A stretch of DNA of 14,837 bases from GCA-020343675 sp964462945 (GTDB lineage Bacteria; Planctomycetota; Phycisphaerae; Sedimentisphaerales; Anaerobacaceae), in assembly GCA_964462945.1 (NCBI GenBank), contig CAYWZW010000102.1, positions 1 to 14,837 of the forward strand, read 5' to 3'. Within the stretch, counting starts at the first letter, position 1, and each line of letters opens with the position of its first letter. A model generated the notes under the pieces. The model was not told the origin of the DNA. It was given only the letters and a program-made list of their open reading frames with translations, and ran no database searches. The translations under genes were made by a program, and so were the position numbers. Positions 1 to 7,436 of this stretch are shown here, piece after piece.

Positions 1-1521
1 TGTCTGTGCCATCATTACGTTCCGTTGTTCCGGGTTATTCGGATAGGTTCTTAGTCTCGGCTTGTGACCGATGCTGCTCAATTCGTCAGCCGTTGCGATC
101 AGGTAAGGATCGTTGGGTTCTCCCGTCCCACCTGAGAAGGTGGGTAGTTCCGGCAAGGCAGAGAGTTGCCACCAAAGAATTGGGTATCCACCGCCATCGG
201 GCATTGCCCATACGTCTTCTGTGCCGTTTTCGGTCTCATCCACGAAGTCCCAGCCGGCTTCTAAGAATGTGCCGGCCGTCTGCATCTCCGCTGTGGTCTT
301 ACCCACACCGCCGGCGCTGGCCCTCCGGCCGCTGATCTCTATGTCCCAAAAGGAATCGTACACGCCGCCGCCCGGATCGTATCCGATAAGTCCTCCTGCG
401 TGCTCATCCCCCCAGACCGCTGCGGCCGAATAGCATGTGCGCACCGTTCCGTAGAGCAACTCCCCCCCGCGCGATGTTGCCAGCGGGTTATATCCCAACA
501 GCCCACCGACATACCTGAGCCCGAGAACATCTCCTAATGTATAGCAATCGACAATCTGGCCGCGGTAAAAGTTATATCCCACAAGCCCGCCGACTTCCTC
601 TCGACCCTGGATGCTGGCAGACGAACAAGAAGCCATGATGATACCATCATTCTGGCCCACCAGGCCGCCAACCATATCCTCTGCGTCAACTGTGCCGTAG
701 AAGTAGCAGTTACTCAAGCTGCCATCATTCTCACCCACCAGACCGCCGGCGCTGTTTCCGCCGATAACGTCGCAGGTCGAGTAGCTATCCTTGACCACGC
801 CGGCGCGATTGGTTCCCACGAGGCCACCGACGGCCCTAAGACCGTCAACGATTCCGGCGGCGTAGCACCTTTCTATATTGCCCCTGCTGTACCAGCCGCC
901 GTCAGCGTCAAATCCGTAATTTCCACCCACCAGGCCGCCAACGTCGGAAATGCCTGTAATCTTGCCGCTCGCGCGGCAGCCGGTGATTGATCCGCCATTT
1001 TGCCCGACAAGGCCGCCAACGTATGTTTTTCCTGCTATGCCGGCGTCAGTGGCGTAGCAGTCGGTGATGGTCCCTGTTTCGACCCAGCCTGCCAGCGAAC
1101 CGACGCCGATGCCTGTGCCGCCATCTACGTTCGGATCGATCAGGCCCAGATTGCTTATCCGGGCGTTGGGACCGTCGATGTAGCCGAAAATTCCCACGCA
1201 GGGTTTACCTGTAGATGTGCAGGTAAAGTTGGAAATCGTATGGCCGTTGCCATCAAAGACACCGGCGAACGCGGGGAGGAAGCCGTTCCCAATAATATTG
1301 AAATCCGTTCCCCGATAGCGGCTCAGGTCGATGTCGGCCATGAGCTTGAAATGCTTGTCCCAGTCGTTAGGCTCGGCGCCGATGGTGTTCATCTGCTCAG
1401 GCGTGTAGATCAGATATGGGTCGTTAGGTTCTCCCGTGCCGCCGCCATATTTTGCCTGGGCTGGACAGGCCAGAAACAATACGCACAGCAGCCATCCGAT
1501 TTGGTTTGCTTTTCCTCTCAT
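1..1521 (-). CDS. GLUG-repeat secreted protein, 3' end beyond the window
   Basis: Reading the minus strand from ATG at 1521 gives 507 codons without a stop up to base 1, so the C-terminus is missing. A good ribosome site (AAAGGACGG) precedes the ATG. Residues 1-23 form a signal peptide (basic start, hydrophobic LLCVLFLA, AQA before the cut). Residues 26-66 are an entry block (GGGTGEPNDPYLI...NDWDKHFKLMADIDL), followed by a DGNGHTISNF strand. Residues about 141-400 carry eight GLUG-type repeats of the form (V/A)GGL(V/L/I)G-N-G-(5-8)-CY-G-V, then a closing block SFWD...GGVGKTTAEM. At residue 462 a second entry block begins (GGTGEPNDPYLIATADEL), so the full protein has at least two such domains. 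GLUG repeats are predicted to form beta-helix-like surface structures. Family assignment is strong; function (adhesion or substrate binding outside the cell) is inference. Confidence 0.88.
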   Translation of the reverse strand, partial: MRGKANQIGWLLCVLFLACPAQAKYGGGTGEPNDPYLIYTPEQMNTIGAEPNDWDKHFKLMADIDLSRYRGTDFNIIGNGFLPAFAGVFDGNGHTISNFTCTSTGKPCVGIFGYIDGPNARISNLGLIDPNVDGGTGIGVGSLAGWVETGTITDCYATDAGIAGKTYVGGLVGQNGGSITGCRASGKITGISDVGGLVGGNYGFDADGGWYSRGNIERCYAAGIVDGLRAVGGLVGTNRAGVVKDSYSTCDVIGGNSAGGLVGENDGSLSNCYFYGTVDAEDMVGGLVGQNDGIIMASCSSASIQGREEVGGLVGYNFYRGQIVDCYTLGDVLGLRYVGGLLGYNPLATSRGGELLYGTVRTCYSAAAVWGDEHAGGLIGYDPGGGVYDSFWDIEISGRRASAGGVGKTTAEMQTAGTFLEAGWDFVDETENGTEDVWAMPDGGGYPILWWQLSALPELPTFSGGTGEPNDPYLIATADELSSIGHKPRLRTYPNNPEQRNVMMAQT

Positions 1522-1850
1522 TTTTCCGTCCTTTCACAAAGCGTTATGAAGATATGATGACGCCGGGGCCTACGCGGCCGCAGCTTGTTTCGCTTGTCAG
1601 GATGCGCGCAATGCAGTTTTTCTCAGGGACAGCCCCAGGAAATCACAACAACGGTGCTATTTCGTCAAAGGCAGGACCGGTATGAAATGAACGTATGAAA
1701 TATGATGGCACGCACAAATATAATAGGTTTTGGCCTGTCTTATCTCTATCCGATTACGATTATAGCTGTGCTACTGTTCGTTCGCAAGACTTTTCCAGCA
1801 AATTTTTTTTCTTTTTCAGCCGCCTTTCGTGACAAACTTGGTATGGGCAA
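1522..1850. other. Intergenic region: leader and promoter of the GLUG gene
   Basis: No gene is supported here. On the minus strand it holds a promoter candidate (1759-1787), an A-rich tract around 1801-1817 just upstream of it that could act as an UP element, and a predicted leader of about 230 nt. Within the leader I see a short near-repeat (TATGAAAT at about 1681 and 1694) but no recognisable riboswitch. No hairpin with a T-tract was found after the glycosidase gene that ends at 1851, so read-through into this region is possible. Confidence 0.5.
1759..1787 (-). promoter_or_regulatory. Sigma70-like promoter for the GLUG gene
   Basis: On the minus strand, TTGCGA (1782-1787) and a perfect TATAAT (1759-1764) are separated by 17 bp. 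The predicted start of transcription is near 1752, leaving an unusually long leader of about 230 nt before the ATG at 1521. An A-rich stretch lies just upstream of the -35 box. Confidence 0.5.
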
Positions 1851-3038
1851 TCAATCAGCGTCGGCGTTTGCCTGTCTCATCTCTTCAAAGAAGGGCGTCC
1901 TTTTTTGCTCTACGGATTCAGCGGCATAGAGATACATGGCGGCCGACCAGCTTTGCCAGTCTTCTCCCTGGGGTGTGCCGTCCTGAGCGCGGTGCCATTC
2001 GTTGAATCCGAATTCCACATCCGCCTTGCGGGCCGCGCGAACAAGCTCGGTCAGAGCAAGGAGCTTGCGTTCGGCCAGTCCGTATCGCTTGGCAGCAACC
2101 AGAGCAGCGACATAGAAGCCACAAACGAACGGCCAAATTCCGCCGTTATGATACTCTCCCGGCTGATTGTACTTCTTGTAGCGCAGCAGCCAATCGGGGT
2201 CGTCCGGCCTGACGTAAGGGAAAAAGTTGGGGGGCAGGTCCACCGCCAGGTCCTCATTTTGTCTCAACGCCTCAGACTCCTTTTCGATCCAGCCGACCAG
2301 GCGCCTCGCCCTGGAGGCAGACGCGATGCCGGAGAGGATGGCCAGGCTGTTGCCCAGCAGGTCGAAACGCTCGCTGCGGTAAACCTTGTACGACCACATG
2401 GCGTAATAGGGTTTGTACCGTAGAACCAGACCCTCGTGCACGTGCCGCTGTTGTCTCTCGCCTTTGACCGTGAATCTCTCCATCGACTCCTTGACCTCCG
2501 CCGCCCGCTCGTGCCGTCCGAGAAGGCACAGGTACGTATAGACAATCGTATTGACAAACAGTCCGTAACCCAGGACCCACTGCTCATCGCGCCAGTCACT
2601 GGTGGGCAACTGCGCCACGAGGCATCGGTTTGCCGGGCTTTGGTACTCCATCCACGTCAGGGCCTTCCGAACGGCCTGCTCCAGGAAATCGTGCTCTTTC
2701 AGCGCGTGTCGATACATCCCCACAGCCATCAGAAACAGCGGCGTGGTGTCACTCGAACCTCTGTCCTGGGGATCATGCACCAACGATGGGATGTGGCCTA
2801 AGTCAGACTGGTTCTTTGCGAGGGTCTCCAGGACCCTTCGGAGCGATTTCACCAATCTTTCGTTCTTTGTCGTCAATACGCCCAGCGAGCATATCATCAG
2901 GTCCCTGGTGTACGGCTCGGGATACCCCCACCCGGCGGTTCTGGGCAAACCCCGACAGGCGCCGTGACTGTTATGGAGCAGGACCTGCAAGGCCGCTCTT
3001 TTCGCCCGGTCCACCGACTCTTTTTGCTGTTGGTCCAT
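1851..3038 (-). CDS. Putative (alpha/alpha)6-barrel glycosidase, GH100-like / glycogen-debranching-like
   Basis: The 395-residue product has features of six-hairpin glycosidases: an N-terminal P-x-x-T-R-D-L-M motif (41-48), SDWRDEQW near residue 147 where a catalytic aspartate would lie, EYHNGGIWPF (295-304), matching the YHNG(G)xWP motif of GH100 invertases and amylo-1,6-glucosidases, and FNEWHRAQDG (345-354) near the C-terminus, a likely site for the catalytic base. There is no signal peptide, so it is cytoplasmic. The ATG at 3038 starts one base after the glycosyltransferase stop, with AGGTG upstream; a GTG at 3050, overlapping that gene, is an alternative start. The close spacing implies translational coupling with the glycosyltransferase and a shared oligosaccharide pathway. 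Substrate cannot be read from sequence; GH100 versus other clan-G-like families is uncertain. Confidence 0.75.
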   Translation of the reverse strand: MDQQQKESVDRAKRAALQVLLHNSHGACRGLPRTAGWGYPEPYTRDLMICSLGVLTTKNERLVKSLRRVLETLAKNQSDLGHIPSLVHDPQDRGSSDTTPLFLMAVGMYRHALKEHDFLEQAVRKALTWMEYQSPANRCLVAQLPTSDWRDEQWVLGYGLFVNTIVYTYLCLLGRHERAAEVKESMERFTVKGERQQRHVHEGLVLRYKPYYAMWSYKVYRSERFDLLGNSLAILSGIASASRARRLVGWIEKESEALRQNEDLAVDLPPNFFPYVRPDDPDWLLRYKKYNQPGEYHNGGIWPFVCGFYVAALVAAKRYGLAERKLLALTELVRAARKADVEFGFNEWHRAQDGTPQGEDWQSWSAAMYLYAAESVEQKRTPFFEEMRQANADAD

Positions 3039-3039
3039 A

Positions 3040-4182
3040 TTATGATACACCTAAACGCCTTGAGACAATTTCGACGAATTTCTTTGCGATGACTCGATAA
3101 TCAAAGTTCTCGATGACGCGTTTTCTTCCTTCCTTTCCCATTCTTTCCCTCAAGCCCGGGTCCTGCATCAAATCCATGAGGTAGCCGGCAATGTCGTTCA
3201 CGCTTGCCCGGTAATCGACGATCCTTGGCCTCTTGGACGCACGCTTGCGGCCTTCCTGGTGGCCGGACTGCTCTGCGAGCATTGCCTTCTGGAGTCGAGT
3301 CTCCTGGGCCACGTCTGCCAGGAAAGCGGTTTTTCCATGGACTAATGTGTCCAGCATGCCCATCGCTTTAATCCCGATGACGGGCTTTTCACAGGCGTTC
3401 GCCTCGATCTGAATCATCCCGAAATCTTCCAGGCGCGACGGTGCCGCGTATATGTCGCACGCCGCCAGCAAATACGGCATGAAGTCTCTTGATACCCTGC
3501 TGGTGGTATAGACCACGTTCTTTTCGATTCCCAGATGGGTCGCCAACTGCATCTCGGCGAGATTCTGCGGTTCCGTTCGCGGCCGGGGCCAGACCTTGCA
3601 GACGTATTTCCAGTCCGGGGCCTTGGTATCGTTAATCGCCAGGGCCTGCATGACCTCCTGGGCGCCTTTGGACGCGGCATCGACTCCAATCGTCAAGATC
3701 ATGATCTGCTCGTCAGAGACCCCCAGCGCTTCGCGAACCGCGGCGACCTTGGGATCGCTTTTCGCACGCGGAACAAAGGAGTCCGTATCGCATCCGACGT
3801 GCAAGACCTCGACGTTCTTGGCGCTCAGGCCGTCCTGGATATAGATATCCTTCACCCAGTTGGACGTTACAAGGATCAGCGGCAAATCCTCCAGAATCTC
3901 GCGGTAGTTTGCCGTGTAGCCGTCGGCGACAAGCCAGGGCACCGCCGTGACTCCGTATCGCTGAGGGTGAAGGACCAGGTGCGGCGTATGCCCCCTGTAG
4001 CCGATGCCCACGACAATGTCCGGCTCGAACCACCTGTAATACCATTCTTTTTCCTGGGCCGACTCGAAATTCACGGAGTGTACGTCGATCCCCATCTCCT
4101 GGAGACCCCTGTGCAGCAAATGACCCTGCGCGGCAAGGTCTGCAGGCGAGGCCGGGTAATCATACAATAACAAGACTTTCAC
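3040..4182 (-). CDS. Glycosyltransferase family 4 (group 1), cytoplasmic
   Basis: This 380-residue protein has a GT-B fold pattern. The N-terminal domain starts MKVLLLYDYPASP with an amphipathic helix (AAQGHLLHRGLQEMG). The C-terminal donor-binding domain includes ILTIGVDAASKGAQEVMQA (about 162-180) and the GT4 signature E-x7-E at E252...E260 (SRLEDFGMIQIEANACEKP). Family members transfer sugars from nucleotide sugars with retention of configuration; many bacterial ones are mannosyl- or glucosyltransferases. GTG at 4182 is chosen because AAGGAG lies six bases upstream and MKVLLLYDYP is the typical beginning; an in-frame ATG at 4203 would place that ribosome site inside the gene. It lies between GH130 and the GH100-like gene on the same strand, with a repeat element in the 328-bp gap from GH130. 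Acceptor and donor are unknown. Confidence 0.88.
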   Translation of the reverse strand: MKVLLLYDYPASPADLAAQGHLLHRGLQEMGIDVHSVNFESAQEKEWYYRWFEPDIVVGIGYRGHTPHLVLHPQRYGVTAVPWLVADGYTANYREILEDLPLILVTSNWVKDIYIQDGLSAKNVEVLHVGCDTDSFVPRAKSDPKVAAVREALGVSDEQIMILTIGVDAASKGAQEVMQALAINDTKAPDWKYVCKVWPRPRTEPQNLAEMQLATHLGIEKNVVYTTSRVSRDFMPYLLAACDIYAAPSRLEDFGMIQIEANACEKPVIGIKAMGMLDTLVHGKTAFLADVAQETRLQKAMLAEQSGHQEGRKRASKRPRIVDYRASVNDIAGYLMDLMQDPGLRERMGKEGRKRVIENFDYRVIAKKFVEIVSRRLGVS

Positions 4183-4188
4183 TTTCGA

Positions 4189-4194
4189 CTCCTT
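4189..4194 (-). promoter_or_regulatory. Ribosome binding site that fixes the GTG start of the glycosyltransferase
   Basis: AAGGAG is followed by six bases and then GTG (4182). An upstream in-frame ATG (4203) would put this site inside the coding region and has only weak purine content before it, so the GTG is preferred. Confidence 0.65.
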
Positions 4195-4306
4195 TCCCCA
4201 CATTCATTCTGCGGCCTTCAATCGCCGCCCCCCTCCTTCCGGTGTTCTCTTCTCCCGCTAAACTTGGACCTTTGAGATCATTCATTTCCAGGTGTTCTAA
4301 CTGAAC

Positions 4307-4331
4307 TTTTGCAAAATTGAAGTTAGGCATA
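4307..4331 (+). repeat. Left terminal inverted repeat
   Basis: Begins TTTTGCAAAATTG and ends TTAGGCATA. It is the exact reverse complement of 4468-4492. The outer ten bases (TTTTGCAAAA) are themselves palindromic. Confidence 0.9.
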
Positions 4332-4337
4332 CTCTTG

Positions 4338-4372
4338 GAAAGAAAAAATCTTCTCTTTCGATTTTTTCTTTC
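4338..4372. repeat. Internal hairpin 1 of the element (13-bp stem)
   Basis: GAAAGAAAAAATC (4338-4350) pairs perfectly with GATTTTTTCTTTC (4360-4372) around a 9-nt loop. The stem is AT-rich, and it is unlikely to be a terminator because no distinct T-tract follows on either strand. Confidence 0.85.
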
Positions 4373-4425
4373 TAAACCACGACGCGTAATGTTTGGCTCG
4401 ACAATATGTTACGATACAGTACCTA

Positions 4426-4466
4426 ATTATTCTCAGAAAATCGTGAAACCGATTTTCTGAAATAAT
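4426..4466. repeat. Internal hairpin 2 of the element (11-bp stem, extended by 6 bp)
   Basis: TCAGAAAATCG (4433-4443) pairs perfectly with CGATTTTCTGA (4450-4460) around a 6-nt loop. Beyond one bulged C (4432), ATTATT and AATAAT add six more base pairs. Confidence 0.85.
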
Positions 4467-4467
4467 A

Positions 4468-4492
4468 TATGCCTAACTTCAATTTTGCAAAA
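4468..4492 (-). repeat. Right terminal inverted repeat
   Basis: Exact reverse complement of 4307-4331. Read on the minus strand it also contains TTGCAA followed after 17 bp by TATTAT (4462-4467), a weak promoter-like pair pointing at the glycosyltransferase gene. Confidence 0.9.
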
Positions 4493-4510
4493 CTCTTATT
4501 CTAATCAGCA

Positions 4511-5464
4511 TCATCCCAGGGAGGGGCACTTCAGAACGGAGTCAACCAGCTCGTCGAAATCGGCGGTCGCAAGGCAAAGACGCGAATCAGCCGCCCCGTA
4601 ATACATAAAGACTTTATTGCCTCTCTTTATCCAGCCGCAGGGAAAGACAACGTCATCCACGTCCCCCTCACGCTCATAGGGCGCTTTCGGGCCAAAAACC
4701 CATTCGTCCGTGCGCCGAATCATGTGCGCGGGGTTCTCCAAATTCAGCAGCACGAGTCCCAGCCGGTAAATCGAGCCGGAAGTGGTCGTTCTGACGCCAT
4801 GATACAAAATGAGCCAGCCTTCGTTCGTCCGCATCGGCGGAGTACACAGACCGATCTTATTGGCGTCCCACCATCCTCCGTCTCTGGCTTGTATGATCTC
4901 CTGGTGTTCGCCCCAGTGTTTGAGGTCCGGTGAGAAGGAAAGCCATATATGAGCGCCGAGCATCGAGGACCTGGGGACGGGGCGATGCAGCATGGCCCAA
5001 AGGCCGTTGAACTTGACCGGAAAAAGAGCGGCATCCTTGTCCTCCGGGGGCATAACCGGCCCCAGACGCTCGAACGATTTGAAATCGCTCGTCAGGGCCA
5101 ACGATACAAGCGGCCCGCCTCTGGAGTACGCCGTGTAGCAGATGGCCCACTTGTTCATTTCCTCAACCCGGGTGATGCGAGGATCCTCTATGCCCCAGAC
5201 CTCCTCCGGGTATCTTTCGGGTTCCGGCTTCAAGGTAGGCATCCCGTCTATTTGCCAATTCGTGATTCCGTCATCACTTCTTGCCACGGTCAAATGTGAA
5301 ATCCCTCTGAAGTCTTCGACGCGGGCAAGCAATATTGTCTTGCCATTTACTTCTGCCGCCGCCGCATTGAAAACAGAGTTGGCCCTGTACGGCCAGTTGG
5401 CCACCGAAAGAATGGGATTGCCCGGATGTCTCTGGAAAAGCTCGTAACTTGAATTCTGGCTCAT
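4511..5464 (-). CDS. GH130-family beta-mannoside phosphorylase/hydrolase (PH1107-related glycosidase)
   Basis: The 317-residue protein shows the five-bladed beta-propeller landmarks of GH130: HPGNPIL (13-19), SVFNAAAAEVNGK, VWGIEDPRIT (89-98) with the conserved aspartate D94 taken as the general acid in this family, KDAALFP (143-149), WWDANKIGLCTPP with EGWLILYHG including H222, and a final VFPCGW...MYYGAADSRLCLATA. Length is normal and there is no signal peptide, so it acts in the cytoplasm. Characterised members release mannose-1-phosphate from beta-1,4- or beta-1,2-linked mannosides, while a few are hydrolases; which applies here cannot be settled by eye. AAGGAA precedes the ATG. It is the first gene of the operon with the GT4 and GH100-like genes, suggesting turnover or synthesis of an intracellular mannose-containing oligosaccharide. 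Confidence 0.9.
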   Translation of the reverse strand: MSQNSSYELFQRHPGNPILSVANWPYRANSVFNAAAAEVNGKTILLARVEDFRGISHLTVARSDDGITNWQIDGMPTLKPEPERYPEEVWGIEDPRITRVEEMNKWAICYTAYSRGGPLVSLALTSDFKSFERLGPVMPPEDKDAALFPVKFNGLWAMLHRPVPRSSMLGAHIWLSFSPDLKHWGEHQEIIQARDGGWWDANKIGLCTPPMRTNEGWLILYHGVRTTTSGSIYRLGLVLLNLENPAHMIRRTDEWVFGPKAPYEREGDVDDVVFPCGWIKRGNKVFMYYGAADSRLCLATADFDELVDSVLKCPSLG

Positions 5465-5554
5465 AATCTTTCCTTTTTACAGCTTCATTCTGCCTTCGCC
5501 TTTTCTGGAAGGCTGCTCGGCGCCGGCCTGAGCGATCAGCAGAATTTTGGCGGC

Positions 5555-5583
5555 ATTATACGATATTATCGCATGTTTGTTCA
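5555..5583 (-). promoter_or_regulatory. Sigma70-like promoter of the GH130 operon
   Basis: On the minus strand TGAACA (5578-5583), a 17-bp spacer and a perfect TATAAT (5555-5560) lie in the gap after polX. Transcription would start near 5548, giving a leader of about 84 nt before the GH130 ATG at 5464. No other gene is supported in 5465-5610. Confidence 0.55.
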
Positions 5584-5610
5584 GGTGTGAAGCACGGCGT
5601 GACGGAAACC

Positions 5611-7362
5611 TCAGCTTTTTCTCTTACCGGCGGTCCAGCTTTTGATTTTGGCGGCCGAAAGGGTATTGAGGACGTCGGCCTTTGTCGCCCAGCCTCTCGC
5701 GGCGGTCGCCACGCCGAAGCCCATGAAGCCAAGATGGGCGGTGCTGTGCGCATCGGTTCCGATGACCAGCTTGACCCCCGCTTCGATGGCCATCCTGCAA
5801 TGGACGTCCTTCAGGTCCAGACGCAGGGGGTTTGCGTTGACCTCCAGCGCGGTGTGCGTCTGGGTCGCGTGCTTGATCACGGCGGCCATGTCGATATCCA
5901 TCGCCTCTCGCTGGCCGATGAGCCGGCCCGTCGGATGGCCGATGCAGCTCACATGCGGATTGTCCATCGCCTTCAACGTGCGGGTCGTCACCTTTTCTCG
6001 CGGACTGGCCATGCCCGAATGTACCGAAGCGACCACATAATCCAGCTCGGCGAGCAGCTTGTCGTCGAAGTCCAATGCCCCATTGGCCAGGATGTCAACC
6101 TCACTTCCAGCAAAGAGGGTGATGCCTTTTAGCTTTTCGTTGATCTTGCGGATTTGCTCGATTTGCTGGGCCAGCCTTTTGGCCGACAGGCCGTTGGCAA
6201 TAGCCGACGATTTCGAGTGGTCCGTGATACATATATATTTATAGCCCAAATCTTTCGCCGCTTTGGCCAGTTCGCCTATGTCACAGTTTCCATCGGAGGC
6301 GTTCGTGTGCGTATGGAAGTCGCCGTGGATGTCCCCGACCTGAATCAATTCAGGCAGAGCATGGTTCTTTGCGGCCTCGACCTCGCCGCGGTCTTCGCGG
6401 AGCAGCGGCTGGATATAATCGAGACCGAGCTTCTGATAGATTTCTTCTTCCACCGGGCCGGCAATCACTTTGTCGCCTTTGAACAAGCCGTATTCATTCA
6501 GCTTCAGCTTTGCCTTCACGGCGATTTCTCGTAGTCTCACGTTATGCTGCTTCGAGCCGGTGAAGTACTGAGCCGCGGCGCCGAAGCTCTCCTCCGGCAC
6601 GACGCGGACATCGACGTGCACCGGAACATCCTGCGTTTGGATGATGGCCGAGCCTTTTGTCGGCCCGGCGGCCAGCACCTCCCGAACGAATCCGGCTGTG
6701 GTGAACGCCTGTATGATCCGCCCCCCTGCTTGCTCGGAATCTTTGCCCTTTGGACCGGCGACAAGCATATCCACGTCGCCGATGGTCTCGGCCCGCCGTC
6801 GCAGCGAGCCGGCGGTCTGGATTCGCAGAAGGCCGGAGATGTCCCGCAGAAAACCGCGGACGATTTCCGCCGCATCGAGCGCCTGGTCGAGGCGGATTCG
6901 GCCCGTTGATGTTTCCAAGAACGCGATGCCTCTTGTAATCGCGGCGGCCTTCTTCTCGCCGAAGCCGGGCAGCCCAGCCACCGAGCCGGACTCAATCGCA
7001 CGCTTTAGCCCGGCGATATTTACAACTTTCAACTGCTCGTAAATCGCTTTTACACCTTTCGGCCCCAACCCGGGAATGGTGAGCAGCGTCGGCAGTTCCG
7101 GCGGGATTTTTTTGAGCAGCTCCTCGTGGGCGGTGATGACGCCGGTCTTGACGAATTCCTCGATCCTGGCAAGGCTGGATTTTCCGACGCCGGGAACGTT
7201 CGCCAGCTCACCCGCGGCCAGCAGGCTCTCGACGTCGGTGGGCAAATCGCCGATCACTCGTGCGACTTTGCGGTAGCTGTTGATGCGGAACCGGTCCTCG
7301 CCGAGAATCTCCATGATGTCGGCCATCTGATCGAAAAGCTCACTCAAGACCGCGTTTTTCAT
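5611..7362 (-). CDS. polX: DNA polymerase/3'-5' exonuclease PolX (family X polymerase with PHP domain)
   Basis: This 583-residue protein has the complete bacterial PolX layout. An N-terminal 8-kDa-like region begins LSELFDQMADIMEILGEDRFRINSYRKVAR. Helix-hairpin-helix segments occur at VPGVGKSS (56), IPGLGPKG (96) and LPGFGEKKA (131). The nucleotidyltransferase core is GSLRRRAETIGDVDML with D196 and D198, and a third aspartate D251 in VHVDVRV. A C-terminal PHP phosphoesterase has DFHTHTNASDG (H350, H352), GSEVDIL (E421), SVHSG (H448), GHPTG (H476) and GTDAH (D537, H539). All metal ligands expected for polymerase and 3'-5' exonuclease activity are present. The family acts in gap filling and base excision repair. 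There is no Shine-Dalgarno before the ATG; instead TATAAT sits seven bases upstream. Confidence 0.96.
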   Translation of the reverse strand: MKNAVLSELFDQMADIMEILGEDRFRINSYRKVARVIGDLPTDVESLLAAGELANVPGVGKSSLARIEEFVKTGVITAHEELLKKIPPELPTLLTIPGLGPKGVKAIYEQLKVVNIAGLKRAIESGSVAGLPGFGEKKAAAITRGIAFLETSTGRIRLDQALDAAEIVRGFLRDISGLLRIQTAGSLRRRAETIGDVDMLVAGPKGKDSEQAGGRIIQAFTTAGFVREVLAAGPTKGSAIIQTQDVPVHVDVRVVPEESFGAAAQYFTGSKQHNVRLREIAVKAKLKLNEYGLFKGDKVIAGPVEEEIYQKLGLDYIQPLLREDRGEVEAAKNHALPELIQVGDIHGDFHTHTNASDGNCDIGELAKAAKDLGYKYICITDHSKSSAIANGLSAKRLAQQIEQIRKINEKLKGITLFAGSEVDILANGALDFDDKLLAELDYVVASVHSGMASPREKVTTRTLKAMDNPHVSCIGHPTGRLIGQREAMDIDMAAVIKHATQTHTALEVNANPLRLDLKDVHCRMAIEAGVKLVIGTDAHSTAHLGFMGFGVATAARGWATKADVLNTLSAAKIKSWTAGKRKS

Positions 7363-7369
7363 GGATGCG

Positions 7370-7375
7370 ATTATA
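7370..7375 (-). promoter_or_regulatory. -10 box giving a near-leaderless polX transcript
   Basis: A perfect TATAAT on the minus strand ends seven bases before the polX ATG (7362), so transcription would begin at about 7363. The -35 region is weak (TTTTCT-like). No ribosome site lies between the box and the ATG. Confidence 0.5.
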
Positions 7376-7436
7376 TCCGGCGCGCAACAAAAGAAAAGTG
7401 ATATCTGCTACCGCCGCAGAGCGAGTGGCTTGTGTT

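Larger units (their letters stand above)
4307..4492. mobile_element. MITE-like element with perfect 25-bp terminal inverted repeats
   Basis: The two ends (4307-4331 and 4468-4492) are exact reverse complements over 25 bp. The 186-bp element is much more AT-rich than the flanking genes, has no coding capacity, and contains two further strong hairpins (4338-4372 and 4426-4466). A 6-bp direct repeat TTCTAA occurs at 4295-4300 and 4499-4504, each exactly six bases outside the inverted repeat, and may be a target-site duplication if the true ends extend slightly. The element lies 18 bp after the GH130 stop codon and about 125 bp before the glycosyltransferase start. A miniature inverted-repeat transposable element is the best reading. 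A structured RNA or attenuator in the operon is the alternative. No transposase is present and no second copy was seen in the window. Confidence 0.65.

Noticed and set aside
1000..1557. 185-codon open frame on the plus strand
   Set aside because: Antisense to the GLUG-repeat gene, which has a clear signal peptide and repeats in the minus frame; the repeat structure itself keeps the antisense frame open.
1522..1752. Possible riboswitch in the long GLUG leader
   Set aside because: I looked for cyclic-di-GMP (GEMM), cobalamin and TPP core motifs and saw none; only the unusual length supports it.
3535..4170. 211-codon open frame on the plus strand
   Set aside because: Antisense to the glycosyltransferase gene, with no ribosome site and no motif of its own.
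4183..4210. Upstream overlapping mini-ORF (ATG near 4207) before the glycosyltransferase
   Set aside because: Fifteen codons, out of frame, with no own ribosome site and no conservation evidence available.
4338..4372. Internal hairpin read as a rho-independent terminator after GH130
   Set aside because: The stem is almost entirely A/T with no GC-rich base and no separate T-tract after it, and it lies symmetrically inside a terminal-inverted-repeat element.
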